The notes under the pieces: generated by a model
Database searches by the model: none
The model's input: the letters and a program-made list of their open reading frames with translations, nothing else
What the model was told of the DNA's origin: nothing
Translations under genes and position numbers: made by a program
Source of the DNA: Dehalococcoidia bacterium
GTDB taxonomy: Bacteria > Chloroflexota > Dehalococcoidia > SpSt-223
Direction: 5' to 3'
DNA: 49,205 nucleotides
NCBI GenBank assembly: GCA_025054935.1
Contig: JANWZD010000008.1
Span: 98,730 to 147,934, forward strand
Shown here: in pieces, positions 9,457 through 18,416 of the stretch
How the letters are laid out: every line of letters begins with the position of its first letter
How positions within the stretch are numbered: the first letter of the stretch is position 1

Positions 9457-10278
9457 CTACTGGGCGGGGATGCTCGCCAGCATCGCCTGCAGCCGCTGCG
9501 CCAGCTCGTCCTTGTCGTCGGGGTGCGTGAACAGATAGAGCCGCCCTTCGCGGATACCTTCGAACGCGCGCTCCGCCACGCGCTCGGGCGCCATGCCGGT
9601 GGCGACTGCCTGCTGCATCTTCCTGAGTGTAGCGTCGTCCCAGCCGGGGGGGATGGGGTCGGAAAGCGCTGGCGGCCGGTGCGCTTCCGAAGCGAGAAAG
9701 TTCGTTCGCACCCAGCCGGGCAGCAGCACCGACGCGCCGACTGCAGCGTTCCTCATTTTGAGCGACACCGCGAGATGCTCGGTCAGCCCGACCACCGCGT
9801 GCGTAGAAACCTGATACGGCCCGCTAGGATGAAACGGCAGGACGCCAGCGATCGAGGCGGTGTTGACAATGTGACCTTCTTCCTGCTGAAGCAAAAGAGG
9901 CACAAAGGTGCGCACACCGTGGATCACGCCCCAGAGATTGACCCCCAGCACCCGCTGCCAATCTGCGAGGGTGCTCTCCCAAACCGTCGTTCCTGCGCCG
10001 ACCCCGGCATTGTTGAAGACAAGATGGACCGCTCCATACTCGTCGAGCGCTTCTTGTGCCAGCCGGTCGACCGACACCGGGTCGGCGACGTCGACCGGAA
10101 CGGCGAGCGCAGTCGCGCCTTCGCCTTTGAGAATGCGCTCGGTCTCCTCAAGCGCCGCAACGTCGATGTCGGCAATGACGACCTTCATTCCTTCAGCGGC
10201 GGCTTTCTCGGCGAGCGCGCGCCCGATCCCGCTCCCTGCGCCCGTAATGACCGCCACCCGATCTGCAAAGTCCTGCAT
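9457..10278 (-). CDS. Short-chain dehydrogenase/reductase with Thr replacing the catalytic Lys
   Basis: A 273-aa classical SDR: Rossmann motif TGAGSGIG (about residues 12-19), Asp-rich NAD-type strand end (IADID), NNAG (89-92), and catalytic Ser142 (NTASIAG). The YxxxK motif reads YQVST, with Tyr155 present but Thr159 where Lys is expected; codon ACG differs from the Lys codon AAG by one base. Lys normally lowers the Tyr pKa and binds the cofactor ribose, so activity should be strongly reduced unless this is a base error. A GLTEHLAVSL helix and a C-terminal extension with DDKDELAQRLQAML are typical of a large actinobacterial/chloroflexal SDR group. It stands alone. The substrate is unknown. 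Confidence 0.85.
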   Translation of the reverse strand: MQDFADRVAVITGAGSGIGRALAEKAAAEGMKVVIADIDVAALEETERILKGEGATALAVPVDVADPVSVDRLAQEALDEYGAVHLVFNNAGVGAGTTVWESTLADWQRVLGVNLWGVIHGVRTFVPLLLQQEEGHIVNTASIAGVLPFHPSGPYQVSTHAVVGLTEHLAVSLKMRNAAVGASVLLPGWVRTNFLASEAHRPPALSDPIPPGWDDATLRKMQQAVATGMAPERVAERAFEGIREGRLYLFTHPDDKDELAQRLQAMLASIPAQ

Positions 10279-10420
10279 GCATGCTCCATGCGCCGGCGAA
10301 TGCGAGCGAGGCCGACGCTGCTCAACGATAGCCGTTTTACGAGCAGCAGGGCGAGCGGGCGGCGCGCTCCGCCTGCAGACGAGCCGCGAACGTCGCCGCG
10401 CTGCAGGCAGGGCGAGAGGA

Positions 10421-13153
10421 CTACTTCTCGATGCTTGCGACGATCGTGCGGCCGGTGCCGTCGGGAGTAGGAAGACGCGCCAACGTCGCCGGATCGTAGA
10501 GACCGACGGCAAGGCGATAGCGGCCAGGCGCAAGGCGCTCGAGCGGGATCTCGTGCCGGTCGGCGACGATTTCATCGCGGAGCCACGCGGTCGTAGGAAC
10601 CTCGCCCGGCGGGCCGTCGTGCTGAGCGAGCGGCGTTTCGCTCTCCCCGACGAGATGGGCAAAGACGCTGTAGGGCGCGGCGGTCGGCCCTGCGCTCCGC
10701 CAGTAGAGCGTTACGACGAGGGCGTCGGCTTCACGGTCGAGCGCGCCGACAAGCGGACGCTCGGCGCCGTTCACCCGCTGCGCGAGCGTATAGCCGACGA
10801 GCGTCGGGCCGCCGTCGTAGTGTCCCTCGACTCGCCGCGCCGCGGCAGGGATCTCATAGCGCGCCGCGCGGCCGCGCACCACCACCGTGCCGAGCGAGAG
10901 GGCGTCGGTGGTAAGGAATGGGAGCGGTCCGGCGAGCGGGGCTGCTCTACCCTCTATCCGCAGGCGAAGACGAGCGTGATACTCGCCGGGCGGCGTTGCA
11001 GCGGGAAGCGGTAGGCGGGCTTGGACTGCTCGCACGTCGGCGCCCGCCGGGATCGCGACGCTCCAGCTCGCTCCTCCGTCCGTCAGCTCGATCACCGCCT
11101 CGGCCGCCGGCCGGTCCCCGGCCCAGAAAGTGGTGAGCGTCAGCGTTCCTCCGAGCGTCGTCTCGCTCGGCCCGATTGCGCTTCCGAGCAGCTCCACTGG
11201 CCCGAAGCGGCCAGCGGGTCCAGCCGGAACGGCGCGTGCCGGCCAGCCCCCCGTTGGAGGGCGAATCGTCAGCTCGCCGATTACCGTCTCCGGACGCGGC
11301 GCAGCATCGCCCGCGTGGTGGAGGGGCAGCATCCGTCCCGTCTCAGCGTCGTAGGCAGAGAGCAGCAGCTGGTAGCGGCCGGGCGGCGTGCCCGGCAAAA
11401 GCGGGATGTACCACTCCGCCCGATAGATCGCACCCGGGCGCCATTCGGCGAGCGGATAGAAGGGGTTCGGCGCGAGATCAAACTGGCCCCAGACTAGGCG
11501 CGCGTCGTCCCGCAGTTTCGTCGAGATGCGCACATCCCGGTCGAGCTTGCTGCCGGCCCGCCAGTACAGCGTCAGCTTGACGGTGCAGAGAACCGGCTCC
11601 GGGGTGCAGCGCGGCGAGACGGTCCCGTCAGCGAGGTCAGCGATATCGTAGCCGACAAGCGAAAGGCGGCCATCGATCTCGATCGCAGTGCTCTCACTCG
11701 GCGTCGGCTCCCACCGCCCGGGCGGCGCCGGCAGCCAGAGCGAAAGAAGAATGTTCTTAAAGCCCCGCTCGTCCACTTTGGTCGCGTTGCGCACCAGCCA
11801 GAAGGTAAGGTCATCGACATCCTCGCGGACGTATTGGCTGAGCACGACCCAGTAGCGGCGAGCGCCGGCGGTGCGGGCGTGGAGTGCTGCCGCAATCTGC
11901 TCCCGGCTCTGTCCGACGATGTCGATCGTTTCGGCCCGACGATAGGGTTTCGTGGCGTAGTAGTCATAGGCGATCCGGCCGTCGGGCGAGAGGAAGATGA
12001 GGAGATCGCCCTCCTCGAGGCGGCTTTCGATGAACTGGGTTGCCGGGCGCCACGCTTCCTTGAGAAGGATCCCCCGAATGTGGGTGTCATACCACGGCGG
12101 CGCGTTGAAGGCGACCCAGATGGCAAGCGGCGCGACCGCGAGCGGCCGCCAGCGCGCGCCGAGGACGACGACGCTGCCAGCCGTCGCGAGGAACACTGCC
12201 GGGAGGAGCGGGCTCAGATACCGTTCGAGGAAGATCGGCATCCGACTGAAGAGGAGCGCGGCGAGCACGGCCGGAGCGAGGAAGTAGGCGCCAAGATAGG
12301 AGAGGCGCTGCCGGTAGGCTGTGTCGCGCCGCCCAAACGGCAGCAGCCCGATTGCCGCCAGCCCGCCGAAGACGAGCCACGCCGTCGCGTGGTCGATCTC
12401 AGGCATGATCGTGCCGAACCCGCGCAGCAGCAGCCGGATGAGGTCGGGAAACGCCGGCGCGCCGTAGTAGCTTCCCACCGGCGGTCGAGGCAGGGTGAGC
12501 GCCCACAGCTGCCAAGCCGCAAGCGGCAGATACGGCACGGTCAGCAGGGCAAAGGCGGCGCCAAAGCCTTTCCAGCAGCGGCGGAGATCGTGCGGGCGCG
12601 CAGCTGCGTAAACGAGGGCGGCGGGGATGAGGAGGGCGCCGAAGACGTGGGTGTACATTGCGAGGCTGGTCGTCACAAGGAAGGCGAACCAGAGGAGGAG
12701 CCGATTGTCAGCGAACGCGCGGACGAGCAGGTAGCCGGAGAGCACACTCAAGAGGACGAGGATGGCATACATCTTCGTCTCTTGGCTGTAGAAGATGAGG
12801 AACGAGGAGCACGTCGCGAGCGCCGCGGTCGCTAGCCCAAGCGGCCATCCGCCGAGCCGGGCTCCGAGTGCGCCCATCACCGCCACCGAGAGGACACTCG
12901 CGATCAGGGAGAGGAACCGCAGCGCAAATTCGCTGGTCCCGGCCAGGGTCACCCAGCCGCGCAGGAGGATGAAATAGAGCGGTCCGTTCTCCCCGACCGA
13001 GGTCAGCCGGCTGAACAGCTCGCCTAGCGGCGCCGACGCGAGGCGCAGCGCGTCCGCTTCATCAAGCCAAAGGCTTTCGTAGCCAAGGTGGTGCACCCGC
13101 AGCGCGAACGCGGCAAGGCAGAGTGCGGCCAGCACCCACCGGCGCCAGCTCAT
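10421..13153 (-). CDS. Large membrane protein, GT39-like, with C-terminal beta modules
   Basis: A 910-aa protein. Residues 1-370 hold about ten transmembrane helices with the SLWLDEADALRLA acidic loop after TM1 and QETKMYAI, as in GT39/PMT-like and ArnT-like glycosyltransferases (DUF2723/EpsG-like relatives also possible). Residues 370-480 form a soluble domain (LEEGDLLIFLSPDGRIAYDY). The C-terminal half contains three related beta-rich modules with the pattern LVGYxL, LTLYWRA, then PPGRYQLLLSAYDAETGRML or RYRLAVGLYDPATLARLP. Its start overlaps the stop of the upstream gene by ATGA, so the two are probably co-translated. It probably acts on polyprenyl-phosphate sugars at the membrane; donor and acceptor are unknown. 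Confidence 0.75.
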   Translation of the reverse strand: MSWRRWVLAALCLAAFALRVHHLGYESLWLDEADALRLASAPLGELFSRLTSVGENGPLYFILLRGWVTLAGTSEFALRFLSLIASVLSVAVMGALGARLGGWPLGLATAALATCSSFLIFYSQETKMYAILVLLSVLSGYLLVRAFADNRLLLWFAFLVTTSLAMYTHVFGALLIPAALVYAAARPHDLRRCWKGFGAAFALLTVPYLPLAAWQLWALTLPRPPVGSYYGAPAFPDLIRLLLRGFGTIMPEIDHATAWLVFGGLAAIGLLPFGRRDTAYRQRLSYLGAYFLAPAVLAALLFSRMPIFLERYLSPLLPAVFLATAGSVVVLGARWRPLAVAPLAIWVAFNAPPWYDTHIRGILLKEAWRPATQFIESRLEEGDLLIFLSPDGRIAYDYYATKPYRRAETIDIVGQSREQIAAALHARTAGARRYWVVLSQYVREDVDDLTFWLVRNATKVDERGFKNILLSLWLPAPPGRWEPTPSESTAIEIDGRLSLVGYDIADLADGTVSPRCTPEPVLCTVKLTLYWRAGSKLDRDVRISTKLRDDARLVWGQFDLAPNPFYPLAEWRPGAIYRAEWYIPLLPGTPPGRYQLLLSAYDAETGRMLPLHHAGDAAPRPETVIGELTIRPPTGGWPARAVPAGPAGRFGPVELLGSAIGPSETTLGGTLTLTTFWAGDRPAAEAVIELTDGGASWSVAIPAGADVRAVQARLPLPAATPPGEYHARLRLRIEGRAAPLAGPLPFLTTDALSLGTVVVRGRAARYEIPAAARRVEGHYDGGPTLVGYTLAQRVNGAERPLVGALDREADALVVTLYWRSAGPTAAPYSVFAHLVGESETPLAQHDGPPGEVPTTAWLRDEIVADRHEIPLERLAPGRYRLAVGLYDPATLARLPTPDGTGRTIVASIEK

Positions 13154-15453
13154 CGGGCTGGCTCCAGCAGGCCGACGTCGAGCGCGTCGCCCGGCGCGTC
13201 GCGGCGAAGGAGGCGAGCGCCAGTCGCGGGGTCGTAGAAGCCGATGACGAGCCGAGCACCTGCCACCGGCGGAGAGGGCATGGGCACTTCGCGGCGGTCG
13301 ATGACGCGCTCGCCGACGAGCCAGCGCGAAGTCGGATAGGCATTCTCAACCGGTTGGCCATCGTTCTGGGTGAGGAGCTGACCGTCCGGACCGACGACGT
13401 GAACGAACATCGTGTAGTCGCGGTCGATCGGGCGGATCGCTGCGAGCCAGGTCGACACATGCCACGCCGGCGGCCGCGTGTCGCCGGGCGGAAAGCGGCG
13501 TGCCGGGACGACCGTCGCGCCGTCGACGCGAATAAGGCCGCCGAAGTCAGCGCTCAGGGAGATCGCCGGCGGGTCGCTGCCGGGCGGGTCGGCAAGTTTC
13601 GTCCAGCCGATCACCGGACTGGTGCCGATATCGCGTCCGCGAACGCGCGCCGGCAGCCGCTCGCCGGTCGTGAAATCGTACACCCCGGTCTCAACGCGCA
13701 GCAGCACCGGTCCCTCAGTCAGATACTCGATGTACACCGGGATCACATCCTGATAGACCTCGCCGACGATCCAGTCGCGCGTCGGGCGCAGCCCGAGCCC
13801 GGGATAGGTGTCGTACCAGCCGACCTTGCGGTTGTCGCGAGCGAAGAGATGGACGAAGACGCTGTAATTGCGGTCCATCGGCTGGAGCGCCTGCCAGGTC
13901 AGCCGCACCGGGACCCGGTCGGCGTGGCGGTAGGGGCCGGGAGGAACCTCGGCGGCAAGCAGCCGGATCGAGTCGCCGAAGTCGATGTCGAGCCGCGGCG
14001 CGAGCGCGGCGACCTCCTCGGCGGTGAGCGGCGGGGGCGGGGTATACGCCGGCAGGATAAAGCGGAAGGGCAGCACCAGCGCAACGAGGGCCATTGCTCC
14101 GCCAAGTGCAGCCGCGCCGCGCTCGCCAAACTGCCGCGGCAGCGCGCCGACCAGCCCGAGCGCGAAGAGCAGCGCCACGCCTGCCATCGCGGGGAAGAGC
14201 AGCCGCCCTTGGGAGGCAAGGGTGGTCTGCGACCAGCGCAGCAGCGCGATGGCGACGATCGCCAGCCACGCGAGCACAAGCAGCGTCGTTCCGCACTCGA
14301 CCGGGCCGGGATACGGCGTTCCGCTGCGGGCGCGCCACCAGCGCACCCCAACGATGCCCAACCCCGCGAGCGCGAGCAGCGACAGCAGGTCGTAGAACAG
14401 ATAGGTGGCGCGGTCGGCGAGGATATTGACGCCGCCGAAGAGTGCCCAGAATGAGATTCGAAACCCCTCGAACTCGTTGACGATCAGTTCCCAGATCGGC
14501 GGCGGCGGGTTGCGGGTGTTCACGATCTGGAGGAAGATCGACAGCCCTGTCGGCTCGCCGTAGAGGATCTGATTGCGGACATACCACCAGCCCGCGATCA
14601 GGGCCGCAAGGCCGAAGACGACGACCCCATGGGCGACCAGCCAGCCGAGCGCGCGCCGTCGCCACGCCGCCCAAAGCAGCGCTCCGCCCGCCAGCGGCAG
14701 CAGGCCGAGCGCGGTCAGCTTGGTGAGCGCTGCCAACCCCAGCACGAGCCCGAGCACGGCGCTGTTTCGAAGCGAGGGGGCAACGACGGCGGCGCGAATC
14801 CGGTCGACCCCGAGCAGGCCGATCAGCGTCATCAGGTTGTCATTGTTGACGGCGGCGCTGATAAAGAGGAACTCGGGGTTGAAGGCGGTGAACGCTGCTG
14901 CGCCGAGGGCGACGGCGGGCGCGCCCGGCAGGCAGAGCAGCACGAGGCGATGGACGAGCCAGACACTCGCTGCGCCCATCAGCAGCGACGCGAAGCGGAT
15001 AATGGTGACGGCGAGGCCGGCGCCGTGCCAGCGCTCATTCGGCTGGTGGATGGCGAGGTTCTTGTTGCCCGGTGTCAGCGGCACGCCCACCATGGCATGG
15101 GGGTTCGGCTCGATCCCGCTCCCTGGCAGCCCTTGGTCGGCCCAGAAGGTGAGCGCCGCGCCCAGCGCGTAGTAGAGCGGCGGCTGGCCCCCTTCCTGAC
15201 GCGCGATGTTGTCCTCCGGACGCGGCTGCTGGATCGGCAGCCCCATTCCCCGCTGCAGGAACTGGACAAAGGGGTAATGCCAAATCTCATCTGACGCTTC
15301 GAACGGCGGCGTGGCGAAGAGATACACCGTTCCGATGGCGAGAAACGCCGCGAGGATGAGCTGCAGTCCGCGCGGCGTGACGTGTCGTGGTGCTACGCGC
15401 TCCGGCGTGCGGGAGTGCGCCGGCGAGGCACTGGGCAGGCGAAGAAGAGCCAT
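13150..15453 (-). CDS. Large membrane protein, GT39/DUF2142-like, with C-terminal beta modules
   Basis: A 767-aa protein, first gene of the pair with the 910-aa protein. Residues 25-480 contain about eleven transmembrane helices. After TM1 there is TPPFEASDEIWHYPF, an acidic loop like those of DUF2142 and GT39 families, then EGGQPPLYYALGA. The C-terminal 270 residues contain two copies of the beta module found three times in the downstream protein: RHADRVPVRLTWQALQPMDR plus NYSVFVHL, and TRPPAWHVSTWLAAIRPIDR plus DYTMFVHV, each ending in a VxxGxYDxxTGxRL turn. Shared modules and overlapping genes suggest the two work on the same envelope glycan. I chose the ATG at 15453. No signal for regulation is seen. 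Confidence 0.75.
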   Translation of the reverse strand: MALLRLPSASPAHSRTPERVAPRHVTPRGLQLILAAFLAIGTVYLFATPPFEASDEIWHYPFVQFLQRGMGLPIQQPRPEDNIARQEGGQPPLYYALGAALTFWADQGLPGSGIEPNPHAMVGVPLTPGNKNLAIHQPNERWHGAGLAVTIIRFASLLMGAASVWLVHRLVLLCLPGAPAVALGAAAFTAFNPEFLFISAAVNNDNLMTLIGLLGVDRIRAAVVAPSLRNSAVLGLVLGLAALTKLTALGLLPLAGGALLWAAWRRRALGWLVAHGVVVFGLAALIAGWWYVRNQILYGEPTGLSIFLQIVNTRNPPPPIWELIVNEFEGFRISFWALFGGVNILADRATYLFYDLLSLLALAGLGIVGVRWWRARSGTPYPGPVECGTTLLVLAWLAIVAIALLRWSQTTLASQGRLLFPAMAGVALLFALGLVGALPRQFGERGAAALGGAMALVALVLPFRFILPAYTPPPPLTAEEVAALAPRLDIDFGDSIRLLAAEVPPGPYRHADRVPVRLTWQALQPMDRNYSVFVHLFARDNRKVGWYDTYPGLGLRPTRDWIVGEVYQDVIPVYIEYLTEGPVLLRVETGVYDFTTGERLPARVRGRDIGTSPVIGWTKLADPPGSDPPAISLSADFGGLIRVDGATVVPARRFPPGDTRPPAWHVSTWLAAIRPIDRDYTMFVHVVGPDGQLLTQNDGQPVENAYPTSRWLVGERVIDRREVPMPSPPVAGARLVIGFYDPATGARLLRRDAPGDALDVGLLEPAR

Positions 15454-15480
15454 CGTCGGGATGCTAGCGGTTCCGCTGAG

Positions 15481-15504
15481 CCGGGCGCCGAATCAGGCGC
15501 CCGG
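15481..15504 (-). terminator. 9-bp perfect stem-loop after the isocitrate dehydrogenase gene
   Basis: CCGGGCGCC (15481-15489) pairs with GGCGCCCGG (15496-15504) across a 6-nt loop, 5 bp beyond the stop codon on the minus strand and ahead of the next gene. There is no U-run, so it could be a Rho-independent terminator of weak type or an RNA 3'-end stabiliser. Confidence 0.5.
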
Positions 15505-15508
15505 TGCG

Positions 15509-16522
15509 CTACACCTCGTGCTGAACGATTTTGCGGGCGATCGCCTCGCCCATCTCGCTAGTGCTGGCGTGGCCGCCGAGATCGAAGGTGACGGTCTTGC
15601 CCTCAGCGATCACGGCGCGGACGGCGGCGGTGATGCGTCGGCTTGCTTCGTCCGCGCCGAGATACTTCAGCATCATCGCCGCCGCAAGGATAAGCGCTGT
15701 CGGGTTGACCCGGTTCATGCCGATGTACTTCGGCGCGGTGCCATGAACCGCCTCGAAGACGGCGCACTCCTTGCCAAAGTTGCCGGAGGGCATCACGCCG
15801 AGCCCGCCGATCAGTCCGGCGCAGAGGTCGGAGAGGATATCGCCGTACAGGTTCGGGCAGACGATCACGTCGTACTGCTCTGGCTTCTGGACCAACTGCA
15901 TCGACATGTTGTCGACGATCCGGTCTTCGAACCGAATGTCGGGATACTCCCGGGCAACTTCCTGCGCGACCCGCAGGAACAGGCCATCGGTCAGTTTCAT
16001 GATGTTTGCTTTGTGGACAGCGGTCACCAGCCGGCGGCCTTCGCGCCGAGCGTACTCGAAGGCGAAGCGGACAATCCGCTCTGAGCCCCGCCGGGTGATG
16101 ATCTTGATGCTCTCAGCAGCGTCTTCCCCGACCATGTGCTCGATGCCGGCGTAGAGGTCTTCGGTGTTCTCGCGGATGACGACGAGGTCGATATGCTCGT
16201 AGCGGCTGCGGACCCCTTCGAGGCTGCGGGCAGGGCGGACATTGGCGTAGAGATCGAGCTCTTTGCGGATCGCGACGTTAACGGAGCGGAAGCCGGACCC
16301 AACCGGGGTCGTGAGCGGGCCTTTCAGCGCGACTTTGTTGCGCCGGATTGACTCGAGGGTGTCGAACGGCAGCGGATTGCCCACTCGGAGCAGCGCTGCT
16401 TCCCCGGCAAGCCGTTCTTCCCAGATGATCTCAACGCCGGTCGCCTCGACGACGCGCCGAGCTGCGGCGACGACGTCAGGGCCGACGCCGTCGCCAGGTA
16501 TCAAGGTGACGGTGATGGCCAT
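15509..16522 (-). CDS. NAD-type isocitrate dehydrogenase (isocitrate/isopropylmalate dehydrogenase family)
   Basis: A 337-aa beta-decarboxylating dehydrogenase. Seen: [10 protein letters not shown] at the N-terminus; substrate-loop [18 protein letters not shown] at about 84-101; [25 protein letters not shown] with the catalytic Lys; [18 protein letters not shown] with the metal-binding Asp residues; and the HGTAPKY cofactor loop. The Ser-x-Asn before the Arg/Lys in the substrate loop is the isocitrate pattern; isopropylmalate enzymes carry LLxLRK and homoisocitrate enzymes differ again. This points to NAD-dependent isocitrate dehydrogenase of the TCA cycle, similar to the IDH3 subunit type, though homoisocitrate cannot be excluded from sequence alone. 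I chose the ATG at 16522 because GGGAG precedes it at good spacing; the ATG at 16543 lacks one. Transcribed alone, divergent from 16582. Confidence 0.85.
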   Translation of the reverse strand: MAITVTLIPGDGVGPDVVAAARRVVEATGVEIIWEERLAGEAALLRVGNPLPFDTLESIRRNKVALKGPLTTPVGSGFRSVNVAIRKELDLYANVRPARSLEGVRSRYEHIDLVVIRENTEDLYAGIEHMVGEDAAESIKIITRRGSERIVRFAFEYARREGRRLVTAVHKANIMKLTDGLFLRVAQEVAREYPDIRFEDRIVDNMSMQLVQKPEQYDVIVCPNLYGDILSDLCAGLIGGLGVMPSGNFGKECAVFEAVHGTAPKYIGMNRVNPTALILAAAMMLKYLGADEASRRITAAVRAVIAEGKTVTFDLGGHASTSEMGEAIARKIVQHEV

Positions 16523-16581
16523 CGCGTGCTCCCTTCTCCCCATACGGTATCATCAGCGCAAGGCCGATTCGAGGAGGTCCC

Positions 16582-16815
16582 ATGGCGGTGGTCGACGATC
16601 GGGTATGGACAGTGCGCTTTCGCCGCGAAGTGGCCGACCTCCTTCGTCAGCGCGCTGCTGCAGAAGGGAAGACCGTCCAGCAGGTGATCATCGCCGCTGT
16701 TGAGCGCTATTTCGGTCTCGAGGAGGCCGGCTCGCCGGCCGTGCCGCGCGAGCAGGATCTCTATCAGTATGGCGGCGGCGAGGCAGTCTCGCGGCCGGGC
16801 GGCCGCCACGCCTAG
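16582..16815 (+). CDS. Small ribbon-helix-helix-like protein
   Basis: A 77-aa protein with GAGGAGG 4 bases before its ATG. Residues 7-45 (VWTVRFRREVADLLRQRAAA then EGKTVQQVIIAAVERYFGL) fit a beta strand followed by two helices, the ribbon-helix-helix fold of CopG/Arc-like DNA-binding proteins. The tail is polar with DLYQYGGGE. It could be a local regulator or an antitoxin; no toxin adjoins it. It is divergent from the isocitrate dehydrogenase, 59 bp away, so it could act on that shared region. Its stop overlaps the convergent DLH-like gene stop (CTAG). Confidence 0.6.
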   Translation: MAVVDDRVWTVRFRREVADLLRQRAAAEGKTVQQVIIAAVERYFGLEEAGSPAVPREQDLYQYGGGEAVSRPGGRHA

Positions 16816-17648
16816 CTGCGCAGCGTTGTTTCGAAGAACATGACGGCGCGCTCCCACGCCTGCCGCGCTCCGGCCTCGTTGTACTCGACATTCGCCTCGT
16901 TGAGAAATCCCCGTTCAACCCCCTTGACAATCACCGCCGTGAACGTGATCCCAGCTCGTCGCGCTGCTTCCTCAAGCTGCGGCACCGCCGCGACCTGACG
17001 GCGGTCATACTCGGCGTAGAGGCCAAGCACCGGCGCCTTGATGCGCGCCAGCCGCGCCGCCGAAGGCGGCTCGCCGCCGACTACAACGACCGCGCGGACT
17101 TGGGGCAGCTCGGAGGCGGCCACCCAAGCGACTGTTGCGCCGTAGTCAAGGCCGAAGAGCCCGAGCGCGCCCTTGTCGACAAAATCGAGCCCCTCAAGAT
17201 AGCGTGCTGCCGCCACGACATCCCCGGCGGCGCGGTCAGGCGGGAGGCGGTTGAGGAGCGTGCTGATCGCGGCCAAATCGCCGGCATTGTCGGTGCCGCC
17301 GCTGCGCGAGAGGAAGTCGATGGCGAGAGCGAGATAGCCCCCTTTGGCGAGCCGGCGCGCCATCTCCTTGGCATTCGGGCCGAGCCCGCGTCCATCGGGG
17401 AGAAGGAGAAGGGAGGGGAAGGGCCCGCGCCCACGTGGCCGGGCGCGGTAGGCGAGGATGCGGTCGCGGTCGACGAGGAAATCGACGGCGCCAGCGTCAA
17501 TGGCGGGGTCGCTCGGGCTGACTGGCGTGCCCGGGCCGGGGATGGGCGTTCGGGTGGCTGGCGGCGCCGCCTGTCGGACGCCGAAGCAGGCCGTTCCGGC
17601 CAGGGCGAGGGAGCTGACAAGGAGCGACCGGCGCGAGACGGCGTGCAT
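16812..17648 (-). CDS. Exported dienelactone-hydrolase-like protein with altered catalytic residues
   Basis: A 278-aa alpha/beta-hydrolase of the dienelactone hydrolase (DLH) family, with SLLLLPDGRGLGPNAKEMAR and YLALAIDFLSRSGG typical of the fold. The N-terminus has SRRSLLVSS then a hydrophobic run ending GTAC, a Tat-like signal with possible lipid attachment at Cys21. The nucleophile elbow is GLDYG with Asp168 where DLH has Cys; the triad His position in GVERGFLN is Arg246; the acidic residue Asp215 is kept. It is therefore likely to be a non-hydrolase or to work by another mechanism. It is last in a three-gene operon, its ATG overlapping the previous stop by one base. I chose 17648 because the signal starts there and longer forms overlap the upstream gene. 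Confidence 0.75.
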   Translation of the reverse strand: MHAVSRRSLLVSSLALAGTACFGVRQAAPPATRTPIPGPGTPVSPSDPAIDAGAVDFLVDRDRILAYRARPRGRGPFPSLLLLPDGRGLGPNAKEMARRLAKGGYLALAIDFLSRSGGTDNAGDLAAISTLLNRLPPDRAAGDVVAAARYLEGLDFVDKGALGLFGLDYGATVAWVAASELPQVRAVVVVGGEPPSAARLARIKAPVLGLYAEYDRRQVAAVPQLEEAARRAGITFTAVIVKGVERGFLNEANVEYNEAGARQAWERAVMFFETTLRS

Positions 17649-17857
17649 CAGCGACTGCCGAACGGCCACCACCGACGCGGCTTCGGTTCCCAGTAGGTGC
17701 GGCCGCCATGATACTGGCCAGCGCACGACATCACGGCCTCGCGCACCGACAGCTTCTCCTTGCCGAGCGTCAGGGCTGGGTTGCCGCACAACCCACGCTC
17801 TTCGTCGCCCGGCTCGTACCACTTGCAGGTGCCGCAGCGCTTCTCAGGCTTGCTCAT
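17648..17857 (-). CDS. Small four-cysteine protein, possible metal or iron-sulfur binder
   Basis: A 69-aa protein, MSKPEKRCGTCKWYEPGDEE at its N-terminus and ending GRTYWEPKPRRWWPFGSR. Cys8, Cys11, Cys24 and Cys45 form CX2CX12CX20C, suited to zinc or a 4Fe-4S cluster. I do not recognise a named family; the combination of CxxCxWYEP, GxCxNP and GRTYW looks like a conserved small-protein pattern. It overlaps the rhodanese by four bases (ATGA) and the DLH-like gene by one base, which suggests joint production. Pairing with a rhodanese hints at sulfur or cluster chemistry. Function unknown. Confidence 0.6.
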   Translation of the reverse strand: MSKPEKRCGTCKWYEPGDEERGLCGNPALTLGKEKLSVREAVMSCAGQYHGGRTYWEPKPRRWWPFGSR

Positions 17858-18225
17858 GCCATCGCGCCAGCCGGGGCTCCCCGCTCGAAGGGATAGTCTC
17901 GCTCCAGCCATTCCTCAACTGTGCCGACGAGGGCGACAGCGCGAACGGGAAGCCGCTTGCGGACGAGCTGGACTGCCCGGGCGCTTGTCTCTTCGTTGGG
18001 GCAATCGCAGTAGTAGACAATCGTCTTGGCTGGCGGCACGGTTTCAGCGTGCTTGACAACCTCTTTGAGGTCGAGCCGGACCGCGCCGGGCAGCCGAAAC
18101 TGCTCATAGGCAAACGGCGCGCGGAGATCGACGAAGACCGCCTCGCCCTGGTCGAACAGCGCCTTCGCTTCTTCTTGCGAGATCCGCTCCGCCTCGCTGA
18201 AGTCCACCTTCTGTTTCACAACCAT
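17854..18225 (-). CDS. Rhodanese-like sulfurtransferase
   Basis: A 123-aa single-domain rhodanese. The active loop YYCDCPNEETSARA at about residues 71-84 holds the persulfide-forming Cys (YCxCPxExTSA pattern), and VFVDLRAPFAYEQFRLPGAV is the conserved N-terminal entry. It transfers sulfane sulfur from a donor to a thiophilic acceptor in the cytoplasm; donor and acceptor are not known. I chose the ATG at 18225 because GAGGAG lies 6 bases upstream; a GTG directly before it is less likely. It is the first gene of an operon with the Cys protein and the exported DLH-like protein. Confidence 0.85.
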   Translation of the reverse strand: MVVKQKVDFSEAERISQEEAKALFDQGEAVFVDLRAPFAYEQFRLPGAVRLDLKEVVKHAETVPPAKTIVYYCDCPNEETSARAVQLVRKRLPVRAVALVGTVEEWLERDYPFERGAPAGAMA

Positions 18226-18416
18226 CACGGTCTCCTCAGGCGGCAGACAGGCTGCGTTCCCGTCGCCATAGTCGATCGAACTGTAGCACGGCGCGGGCGC
18301 CGGCGCGCGACCCCGCCGTGGGTGCGCTATGATGGTGCTGCGTGCTGAGAGGCAGCGCGGCGGAGAGCGAAGAAGCAGGAGCCAGCTCGGCCACTGCCGC
18401 GCGGAGGCGAGGTGCC

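Noticed and set aside
15509-16522. 3-isopropylmalate dehydrogenase (leuB)
   Set aside because: The substrate loop reads SVNVAIRK, the isocitrate pattern, and no leucine biosynthesis genes adjoin it.
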